A stretch of DNA of 64,000 nucleotides from Trinickia fusca. Its GTDB lineage: Bacteria > Pseudomonadota > Gammaproteobacteria > Burkholderiales > Burkholderiaceae. Both the position numbers and the translations under genes were made by a program. The notes beneath the pieces are model-generated. The model was not told the DNA's origin. It did no database searches and was given only the letters and a program-made list of their open reading frames with translations. Every line of letters starts with the position of its first letter. Position 1 is the first letter of the stretch. This document shows, piece after piece, positions 47,018-54,164 of the stretch. The stretch spans positions 434,001 through 498,000 of the forward strand of contig NZ_RBZV01000001.1 of NCBI RefSeq assembly GCF_003628145.1, in the 5' to 3' direction.

Positions 47018-47084
47018 AGGGGTTCCCCGTTGGTTGCCGCAGTGTGGGTTGGCTGCGGAAGGTTTGTTCTTGGTTTTCTTGCGG

Positions 47085-47108
47085 TCATGCCGGCGAAGGT
47101 CGGCATGA
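47085..47108. repeat. REP-like hairpin between hlyD and the giant gene
   Basis: TCATGCCG (47085-47092) and CGGCATGA (47101-47108) form an 8-bp stem with an 8-nt loop. The sequence resembles the REP-like extragenic palindromes (TCATGCCGGC...) scattered through many proteobacterial genomes. It lies in the 143-bp gap upstream of the giant start and could affect transcript stability between hlyD and the giant gene. Confidence 0.45.
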
Positions 47109-47160
47109 CGGTCAGGCGAGCGCTAGTGCGGGTGCGTCGCCCAATGCGTTTTTTCGTTGT

Positions 47161-48024
47161 TCAGTTGCGCAGCGTGGCCTTGCACTTGACGCCCGCGGGC
47201 AAATCAAGTTTCGGATTGGGTAAATCCAGGAAGACCACGAAGGTGCCGCTGGCCGCGTCGACGATGCGGTCGACGCTGATGACCTTGGCGGAGTAAGGCG
47301 TGTTCGGCTCGACTTCGGAGATGACCGAAGCGGTCATGCCGATATGCGTGGTCCCGAAAGCGCGCAAGGGCAACACCATCCTGACGCGCAGCGGATTCAA
47401 TTGGGCGACTTTCAGCACTGTGTGCTTGGTGGCGCCGGGTTCGACGATTTCGCCGGGCCACATCATCTGATCCACCACGACGCCGTCGAAAGGACTGCGG
47501 ATGGTGCGCAGATTGAGCTGGCTCGTTTCGTGAACGTATTCGAGCCGTGAGACTTCGCGATTTTCCTTGGCTTCGGTCAGCTCGGCTTGGGCTTGTTTCA
47601 ATTCCGACTCGGCGTCGTCACTGTCTTGCTTGGCCATTAAATGGGCGTCGGCCATCTCGCGACGACGGGCGAATTTGCGTTGCGAGAAGTCGATCTTGCT
47701 TTGCGCCAATTGGGTGGGGCCGGCCAATTGGGATTTGTAGCGCGCGAGATCGGCTGCCGCTTGTTCAGCGTGCGATTCCAGTGTGGCCAGTACCTGATTG
47801 TGTGTGACCTTGTCGCCGCGCTTGACGGTGACGCGCTCGATCTGGCCACCGACCGGCGTGCCGAGCTCCACGGTTTGGGTCGGCTCGATCAGGCATTCGT
47901 AAGTTTCCGCTGCGTGCGACAAAGCAGGGGAGGCCGCGAGCCAGCTACCCCATACGGCTGCGGTGATGAGCCACCGCATCCTTCTTTGTTTCTCTTGTTC
48001 TGCAAAAGCCAACCCCCGAAACAT
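47161..48024 (-). CDS. Short HlyD-family periplasmic adaptor next to the giant gene
   Basis: A 287-residue membrane-fusion protein. The N-terminus (start ATG 48022-48024, GGGGAG upstream) is a signal peptide ending SHAAETYEC; an internal ATG at 47979 is an alternative start. A biotinyl-lipoyl-like domain (about residues 55-85, with P-V-G-G-x-I and the paired G-D-x-V), a short coiled-coil hairpin (about 85-165) and a second lipoyl half (about 170-200, S-P-F-D-G-V-V) follow, then a beta-barrel domain. Unlike classic HlyD it has a cleavable signal rather than a retained anchor and a short hairpin. It is separated from the export operon by ~215 bp but sits 143 bp upstream of the giant gene on the same strand, so it is probably co-transcribed with it. 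Confidence 0.85.
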   Translation of the reverse strand: MFRGLAFAEQEKQRRMRWLITAAVWGSWLAASPALSHAAETYECLIEPTQTVELGTPVGGQIERVTVKRGDKVTHNQVLATLESHAEQAAADLARYKSQLAGPTQLAQSKIDFSQRKFARRREMADAHLMAKQDSDDAESELKQAQAELTEAKENREVSRLEYVHETSQLNLRTIRSPFDGVVVDQMMWPGEIVEPGATKHTVLKVAQLNPLRVRMVLPLRAFGTTHIGMTASVISEVEPNTPYSAKVISVDRIVDAASGTFVVFLDLPNPKLDLPAGVKCKATLRN

Positions 48025-48240
48025 CCACTTCTCCCCGTGTCACGCGATCATGAGCATCGAACCATTCGATGTGATTTTTTCATGGCGCGCAATAAATTAC
48101 TGTGTATTACTGTGTAAATGCGAGGAGAGAAACCGAGAGAGGGTACTAATTAGCTTTTTATTCGAAAGATTTTTGTAAATATTGCGCGCGGCGTCACTTA
48201 AATAGCGATGCGCATGAATTAGCAGGTGCTGATTTCACAT
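48025..48240 (-). promoter_or_regulatory. AT-rich upstream region of hlyD and the giant gene with tandem repeat and palindrome
   Basis: This 216-bp gap is visibly richer in A and T than its surroundings. It holds a 10-bp direct tandem repeat ATTACTGTGT (48096-48105 and 48106-48115) and an inverted repeat CATCGAA-CCA-TTCGATG (48055-48071). On the minus strand a TTTACA (-35-like) overlaps the tandem repeat, but I see no convincing -10. It is the natural place for the promoter of the hlyD-giant transcript. One-turn-spaced direct repeats suggest an OmpR-type or similar activator. Confidence 0.5.
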
Positions 48241-50214
48241 TTATTTCATCGTCTTGCCGACGAATCCCAATGCGCGTCGCCATTGATCATCGCGTTGCAT
48301 CGTATCCAGCCGCTGCTTGCGGTAATGGCGTTCCGCGCGGTTCTGCACCCACGGCACGATCCAGCGCAAGCTGCGTTGCTGCTTGCCGGCCATGACACGC
48401 AACAAAGCGCGCACTGGGGCGGGGGCGAAGCGGCGGAACAATTCATCGTCGATGCTGACGATAGCTTCGGTCGTGCCTGGATCGCCTTGACGCGCGCAAC
48501 GGCCGAACAGCTGGCGATCCACCCGGGCGGATTCGTGGAATTCGGTAAGGATCACGTGCAGGCCGCCGGCGTTTCTGACTTCATCGACCAATTTGATATC
48601 GGTGCCGCGTCCGGCCATGTTGGTGGCGACCGTAATCTGCCCGGCTTGCCCGGCATGCGCCACCGCCTCCGCCTCGGTCTTGTCCTGGCGCGCGTTGAGC
48701 ACCGTGTGCGCGAGGCCTACGTGCTCCAATTCCGCGCTCAGGCGTTCCGAGGCTTCCACGGAACGTGTGCCCACCAGCACGGCACGGCCTTGCGCCGCCC
48801 ATTCACCGGCACGCCGGGCCACCGCGGCCCAGCGTTCTTCGGTATCTCGGCACAGCGAATCGGTCAGGCGTTTGCGCTTGCTCGGCTTGTGCGTGGGAAT
48901 ACGCGTGATGGACAGGTCGTAGCTGCGCTTGATCTCCGCGGCGACCTCCTGCGCGGTGCCGGTCATGCCGCAAAGATGCAGATAACGCCCGAAGAAGCGC
49001 TGATAGGTGATCTGCGCCAGCGTGCGGCGCTGGCCGGTGATCTCGCAGCCTTCCTTGGATTCGATCATCTGATGCAGGCCGCGTTCCCAGGTGCGGTCGG
49101 GCATCACGCGCCCGGTCGATTCGTCGACGATCTGCACTTTGTCTTCGGCCAGGATGTAATGCTGGTCGCGCTCGAAGCAGTACACCGCCGACAGCGCTTT
49201 TTGCGCGAATTCGTCACGCCAAAGCGCGGAGCGCCACAGGCCGCCGTAGTCGCGACTGAGTTCGCGCACGCGTTGTTTGCCGGTCGCGGTAAGCCAGATG
49301 TCGCGGTGGGTGCCGAGCTGGAAGTCCGCGCCGGCCTGCAGCGTGCGAGCGATGTCGATCGCCTGTGTATAGATCGCCGGATCGAGATCGTCGGGCAAGG
49401 TCTCGGAAATGATCAGCGGCGTGCTCGCCTCGTCGATCAGCACGCTGTCGGCTTCGTCGATGATCGCGATATGGAGGCCGCGCATGATCGGGGGTTCCGC
49501 ATGCCGGCCGCCAGCCAGTTCGCGCAGTTGCTGCTGCGTGCGCGAGGCCTCGCCCAGCGCGATGCAGTCCTTCAGGTAATCGAAGGTGAGTTCTTTGTTG
49601 GAGACGTAGGTGATGTGGCAGGCATAGGCTTCGCGGCGCTTGGCGATGTCCATGTCTTGCAGCACGACGCCGATGCTCAGCTCCAGGAACGCGAACAGCG
49701 GCGCGTTGTGTTCGGCATCGCGTTCGGCGAGGTAGTCATTGACGGTGACGACGTGGACCGCGGCGCCGGTGATCGCCGCCGTGACGGCGGCGAGCGTGGC
49801 GGCGAGGGTCTTGCCTTCGCCGGTGGCCATTTCCGCCAGACGGCCTTGCATGAGGGCACGGCCGGCCAGCAATTGCACGTCGTGATGGCGCATGCCCAGC
49901 GTACGGCGCGAGGCTTCGCGAATCTGCGCGAAGGCCTGCGCCAGCAACGGATCGGTGAAGCCGTGACGATGCATCTGCTGCGCGATCTGATGGAGACGTT
50001 CGCGTAGCGCTTGGTCGCTGCAAGCGCGGGCTTCGTTTTCCAACGCGGCAGTGGCCTCCAGGAACGTTCTGGTGCGATCGAACCGCGGCAGTTGGCCGAA
50101 CCATCCGCGCAGGCGCTCTTCCCACGCGGAGCGTGTGGGGTCGAGCCGTTCCAGATAGGGGCCGTCGCCGAGCGCCGCGTCGCGACCGGCCAGCAGGGCG
50201 CGGACGTCAGACAT
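48241..50214 (-). CDS. SecA-like ATPase (accessory, lacks the SecA C-terminal zinc domain)
   Basis: A 657-residue SecA paralogue. Motor motifs are intact: Walker A ATGEGKT (residues 130-136), DEAD (253-256, in IIDEADSVLIDEAS), G-M-T-G-T-A, N-M-A-G-R-G-T-D-I, and GRCARQGDPG near the end of the second nucleotide-binding domain, where SecA normally has GRSGRQGDPG. The preprotein-binding domain is present but trimmed. The protein stops soon after the helical scaffold, with no Cys-rich zinc finger or lipid-binding tail, so it is about 250 residues shorter than housekeeping SecA. Its start overlaps the end of the M50 gene by 8 nt. It is the only energy-supplying protein in the cluster and is inferred to power export of the giant protein. 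Confidence 0.9.
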   Translation of the reverse strand: MSDVRALLAGRDAALGDGPYLERLDPTRSAWEERLRGWFGQLPRFDRTRTFLEATAALENEARACSDQALRERLHQIAQQMHRHGFTDPLLAQAFAQIREASRRTLGMRHHDVQLLAGRALMQGRLAEMATGEGKTLAATLAAVTAAITGAAVHVVTVNDYLAERDAEHNAPLFAFLELSIGVVLQDMDIAKRREAYACHITYVSNKELTFDYLKDCIALGEASRTQQQLRELAGGRHAEPPIMRGLHIAIIDEADSVLIDEASTPLIISETLPDDLDPAIYTQAIDIARTLQAGADFQLGTHRDIWLTATGKQRVRELSRDYGGLWRSALWRDEFAQKALSAVYCFERDQHYILAEDKVQIVDESTGRVMPDRTWERGLHQMIESKEGCEITGQRRTLAQITYQRFFGRYLHLCGMTGTAQEVAAEIKRSYDLSITRIPTHKPSKRKRLTDSLCRDTEERWAAVARRAGEWAAQGRAVLVGTRSVEASERLSAELEHVGLAHTVLNARQDKTEAEAVAHAGQAGQITVATNMAGRGTDIKLVDEVRNAGGLHVILTEFHESARVDRQLFGRCARQGDPGTTEAIVSIDDELFRRFAPAPVRALLRVMAGKQQRSLRWIVPWVQNRAERHYRKQRLDTMQRDDQWRRALGFVGKTMK

Positions 50215-52351
50215 TGAAATGACTCAAGAACACTTGCCGCAGCCGCCGCCATCCTTGCTTGGCCAACGACTCCGATCCATGGGCAAACCGCACGTGCACG
50301 CGCTCGCCGAATGCCGGCGTCACGCCTTCGGGCAAGGCGAGGTCCACGATGAACACGCGCTGCAAGGTCTTGAGTCCATTCGGGTCATTGGGCTGCGTCG
50401 GCACCATGCCACCGGCATTGAGCCCCAGCGCCGCGGTGGGCAGCTCTTCGACACCGCCAGGAAAACTGCGCACGACTCGCGACGGATAAACCCGATCGAG
50501 CGCATCGCTGAGCCGCAGCTTCACACCGGTCAGGCGTTCGTGCACCAGTTCGATATCGTCCTGCTGGACCACCACGCGCACGATCAAGGCTTTTTCGCTC
50601 AATACATAGCCGAGCAGATCGCCTTTCTTGTAATAGCGGCCCGGCATGTCCTGCGGCGTGGCGGCCATCAAGCGGCCGTCGCTCTCCACGCTGCCCAAGA
50701 GCCGTTGCACACGCTCCTGAGCGCGTTGCAAGACCTCCTGCGCTTCCTGCAACTGGCGGCCGGAGACGGCGGCCTTGGCCGGATCGGTGAATTGCTCGGC
50801 GTCGTAGCGCGCTTTCGCTTGCGCGTATTTCGCGCGATCCACCGTCAGTTCGGCTTGCAACTGCGGATTGCTCAGCAGATAAACGGCCTGATTCGCTTGT
50901 ACGGTGTGTTCCGGCGCCACCAGCCACTTCGTGAAGAAAGCGTTCTCGCGTGCATGCAACAAGGATTGGTCGGGCAGCCACACCACGCCGAGCGATTGCG
51001 TGTACAGCGGCACCGGTACGCAGAGCACCAGCAGCAGCAATGCACCGATCGCCACGAACGTGCGCTTCATGGCGCGCTCGCGGCAGCGCTGCAGCGATGG
51101 GGCGCTGCGCAAATGCTTCCAACCCTTGCGTAACGGCATGACGAACAGACCGATCGCACTCCAGCAGGCCATCGCCACGCCGAAGACGAAGAACTTGCCC
51201 GCCACCATAAAAATCACGGAGACCGTGACGGACGTGCGATAGCACCAGGCCAGCGGTGCATACCCGGTCAGCCAGCGCTGTTCGGCGAGTGTTTCCTCGG
51301 GCTTCACCGCATCGGTGGAACCGAAGGCGTAGCGATCGAGCAGATACGTCCACCAGGCCTGGCCGCGCTGCGCGAGGTTGGGGATTTCGATCAGGTCGCT
51401 GAGGATGTAGTAGCCGTCGTAGCGGAGCAGGGGATTGCCGTTCACGACCAAGGTGGAGACGCCGCCGATCACCATCACGTTGAAGGCCAGCGCGCGGACG
51501 ACGCCGGGTTCGGCCAGCAGCCAGACGTATAAGGCGAGGGCGGCGAGCCCTATTTCCACCAGCATGCCGGCCGCCGCGACGAGGGCTCGGCGGTATTTGG
51601 ACGGAAAGGCGGCCGACGCGGAGGCCTCCACATAAGGCACCGGTGCGAAGAGCAGAAACATCAGCCCCAGTTCGCGCACCGCGCCGCCCCAGCGCTTCAC
51701 CGCGAAGCCGTGTCCCAGTTCGTGCAGCAACTTCACGACAGGATAGACGGCGAGCATCACCAGCAAATTGCTCGACGACAGCACGCGGTCGGAGAGGTTG
51801 TGCGTCAGGTCGTTCCAATGTTGCGCGGCGAGTACGGCGGCGGGCAGCACCACGCTCAGCCAGAGCAGGGCGCCGATTGGACCGAAGCACCAGGCCACAT
51901 AGGGACTGAGTGCCGTCAGGAATCGATCGGGATTGAGCAAGGGCAGCTTCAGGCTCATCGGATTGAGCAGCCATTGCTTGATGATTTCCCGGCGCTTGCG
52001 GCGGTGACGGTCGAGCGTGTCGGCCGAATCGGGCGCGACGTCGGTTTGCAGCAGGTCGGCCGCGTGCAGTTGGGTGAGCAGGTCCACCACTTCCGGCTGC
52101 GTGCAGGCATCGCGCGATTCGGAGGCGTTGGCGCGCTCCCACAGCGTTTGCACCGTGGTGCGGCCGTCCATGCCGGCGATCAGCGCGTAGGCCGCCGTGG
52201 TGAGGCGATAGACGCGGCCGCCGGTCTGGTCTTGCACGACGTACCAGGGGCGGCCGCGGAAGATCACGCGTTGCACGGTGGCGTAAGGCATCAGCCGCGG
52301 TTTGAGCGCGGCGACGCTGTGCCAGGAAGGACTGAACGGGTTGCGTGCCAC
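50207..52351 (-). CDS. PqqD-like / M50 metalloprotease / HlyD fusion membrane protein
   Basis: A 714-residue three-part protein. Residues about 35-105 are a PqqD-like winged helix (D-x-x-G-x-x-Y-x-L and M-D-G-x-x-T-V), the RRE-type fold that binds peptide leaders. Residues about 145-435 are a polytopic M50-type domain with HELGH at 210-214 and NPLLRYDGYY holding the third zinc ligand D312. Residues about 440-714 are a membrane helix plus a HlyD-like adaptor with coiled coil. The start is GTG 52349-52351, one nt beyond the stop of the GAF-HlyD gene, with a GGGGG run upstream. It resembles peptide-zinc-metalloprotease proteins found with exported peptides. Here it probably recognises, trims or guides the giant substrate and joins the periplasmic tunnel. 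Confidence 0.85.
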   Translation of the reverse strand: MARNPFSPSWHSVAALKPRLMPYATVQRVIFRGRPWYVVQDQTGGRVYRLTTAAYALIAGMDGRTTVQTLWERANASESRDACTQPEVVDLLTQLHAADLLQTDVAPDSADTLDRHRRKRREIIKQWLLNPMSLKLPLLNPDRFLTALSPYVAWCFGPIGALLWLSVVLPAAVLAAQHWNDLTHNLSDRVLSSSNLLVMLAVYPVVKLLHELGHGFAVKRWGGAVRELGLMFLLFAPVPYVEASASAAFPSKYRRALVAAAGMLVEIGLAALALYVWLLAEPGVVRALAFNVMVIGGVSTLVVNGNPLLRYDGYYILSDLIEIPNLAQRGQAWWTYLLDRYAFGSTDAVKPEETLAEQRWLTGYAPLAWCYRTSVTVSVIFMVAGKFFVFGVAMACWSAIGLFVMPLRKGWKHLRSAPSLQRCRERAMKRTFVAIGALLLLVLCVPVPLYTQSLGVVWLPDQSLLHARENAFFTKWLVAPEHTVQANQAVYLLSNPQLQAELTVDRAKYAQAKARYDAEQFTDPAKAAVSGRQLQEAQEVLQRAQERVQRLLGSVESDGRLMAATPQDMPGRYYKKGDLLGYVLSEKALIVRVVVQQDDIELVHERLTGVKLRLSDALDRVYPSRVVRSFPGGVEELPTAALGLNAGGMVPTQPNDPNGLKTLQRVFIVDLALPEGVTPAFGERVHVRFAHGSESLAKQGWRRLRQVFLSHFNV

Positions 52352-52352
52352 C

Positions 52353-54164
52353 TTACAGCCCCCAATTCCAGAGGCTCAGACGCAGCCAATCGAACAGGCT
52401 ATGCAGCAACACCCAACCTAACTTGCGCCGCCCGACGCTGACCTTGCCTACGCCTTCCATGCCGGGCAGCAATGCCAGTGACTCGTGCTGCCGCCTGGCC
52501 TCCACGCGATAGAAATTCTTGCCATCCTGCACGGTAGCCACCGGCATGATCTTCGCCACGGTGAACGGCATCGGCTCGCCGGCGAGTCCGTTCATCACCA
52601 GCACGCCCGGCTGTCCTGCCTGGACCTCGTTGATATCGCGTTCGTCGATCTGCAGAATCAGGCGATAGCTGTGCAAGGGCGCAATCTCGAACAGCTTCTT
52701 GCCGGCCTCGACCGGCGCACCGATCTGTTGGCTGAGATCGCCGCTGACGACCACGCCGTCATAAGGGGCGCGGACCTTCGTCCGCGCCAGCTTGTCGTCG
52801 AGCAGGTCGAGCTGGGCTTGCGCCTCGTCACGCTGCGCGCCGACCACCTGGATCGCGGTCAGATCGTGCTCTGCCATCGCTTCGCGCAGCTTGTTCTCGT
52901 ACTGATCGCGATCACTGGCCCATTTGGCGCGCTCCACCTGCAGGTCGTGGTCGTCCAGTTGCGCCAAGACCTCGCCCTTGGTGACGGTATCGCCCGCGCG
53001 CACGAATCCGGCCGCCAGAAAGCCCTCGAACGGTGCCGCGGCGACACGCTGGATTTCGCCTTCCGTCACCGTCTTGGCGGTGACGCGATACGACACCGGC
53101 AGCAAGACCAGCACTGCCAGCACAGCGAGGCTCACGGCACCCGCGACTTTCCACACCAGATGGCGTGGACCGAGCAGTGCGTCGAGAAAGCGCTGCGCTT
53201 CATCGCGCAGCCGTTGCAGCGAATTGCGTTCGGCATCGCGACGCTGCGCCACCACGGGGGCGAGCAGGGCGGCAAAGGTTTCCAGCCAGCGGCGTTCGGC
53301 ATCGGTGAAGCGTCGATCGTCGCTGCGCTCCAGCGTCAGCATGGCAACGCACTGCGCCTGCTGCGCTATCGGCAGCGACAGCGCGCTGCTGGCGCCGGTA
53401 CGCTGCAGCAGTGCAGTGTGCGCGCGATAGCTTTCGGGCGCTTCGCCGTGCGCTTCGATCGGTTGCGCCAGATCGCAGGCTTCGCCCATCGCCGCCAGAT
53501 AGGCCTGCACCAGCGGCGAGGATGTTTCGAACATGGCCGCTTCGGACAAGGCGGCGAGGGTGACCTTGGCGTCGCGCACCAGGCCGATCGCGACGCGCGT
53601 GCACGCGAAGCGGCGGCGCAGTTCGTTGCAAAGCTCGAACAGCGCCTGCTGAAAGCGTGCATGCCGCAGCGTGGTGGCGACGGTTTCCAGGATGCTCAGC
53701 GAACGCTCGCTGGCTTCCAGTGCCGCATCGTGTTCGCGTTTGCCGAGCAGGTTGGTGAGCCAGGCGGTGCTCCAATGCAATTCGCGCAACAGGTTGGGCA
53801 AGGTGCCGTCGGCGAGACGCGTCTCCAGCACAATGGCGCCGGCGATGCGTTCGTGGACGGCGACGGGCGTGGCGATATGGTGGAGTTCCGGCTCGTCCTT
53901 CAGCGGCTGCACGACGATTTGCTTTTCGCCGATCGCACGCTGTACCGCATCGCCCATGCGCGCCATGTCGGTTTTCGCCTCGGGCCATACGGCGATCGGT
54001 ACGAAGCTCTTGCCGTCGTTGGATTCCACCAGGACCGCGGCTTGCGTCACGCCAGGGCACTTTTCGCAGAGCAGCGCCAGCCATGCATCGCAGAACGCCG
54101 CGGCGCTGTTGGCTGTGACGAAACGCTCCCACGGGCCGGCGTTTTCGGCAGGCAAGGCACTCAT
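52353..54164 (-). CDS. GAF domain-HlyD fusion adaptor
   Basis: A 603-residue protein starting at ATG 54162-54164, overlapping the tolC stop (ATGA); the frame is open further upstream but lies inside tolC. The N-terminal ~330 residues are cytoplasmic and contain a GAF-like domain (about 165-310), probably preceded by a second, more diverged one (about 20-140). A single membrane helix (about 337-357) leads to a HlyD-type part: lipoyl half (E-G-E-I-x-R-V), coiled-coil hairpin (about 400-460), lipoyl half (A-P-Y-D-G-V-V) and beta-barrel. Fusing a sensory domain to a membrane-fusion adaptor is unusual and suggests that export is gated by a cytoplasmic ligand or by the SecA-like motor. No GAF ligand can be named. 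Confidence 0.88.
   Translation of the reverse strand: MSALPAENAGPWERFVTANSAAAFCDAWLALLCEKCPGVTQAAVLVESNDGKSFVPIAVWPEAKTDMARMGDAVQRAIGEKQIVVQPLKDEPELHHIATPVAVHERIAGAIVLETRLADGTLPNLLRELHWSTAWLTNLLGKREHDAALEASERSLSILETVATTLRHARFQQALFELCNELRRRFACTRVAIGLVRDAKVTLAALSEAAMFETSSPLVQAYLAAMGEACDLAQPIEAHGEAPESYRAHTALLQRTGASSALSLPIAQQAQCVAMLTLERSDDRRFTDAERRWLETFAALLAPVVAQRRDAERNSLQRLRDEAQRFLDALLGPRHLVWKVAGAVSLAVLAVLVLLPVSYRVTAKTVTEGEIQRVAAAPFEGFLAAGFVRAGDTVTKGEVLAQLDDHDLQVERAKWASDRDQYENKLREAMAEHDLTAIQVVGAQRDEAQAQLDLLDDKLARTKVRAPYDGVVVSGDLSQQIGAPVEAGKKLFEIAPLHSYRLILQIDERDINEVQAGQPGVLVMNGLAGEPMPFTVAKIMPVATVQDGKNFYRVEARRQHESLALLPGMEGVGKVSVGRRKLGWVLLHSLFDWLRLSLWNWGL

Noticed and set aside
10424-47017. Giant protein as an RTX adhesin (LapA/BapA type)
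   Set aside because: No nonapeptide GGxGxDxxx repeats and no N-terminal retention module were seen, and no ABC transporter or LapD/LapG pair is present.
48241-50214. Housekeeping SecA
   Set aside because: It is too short, lacks the C-terminal zinc-binding tail, and sits in an operon with tolC and HlyD-type genes.
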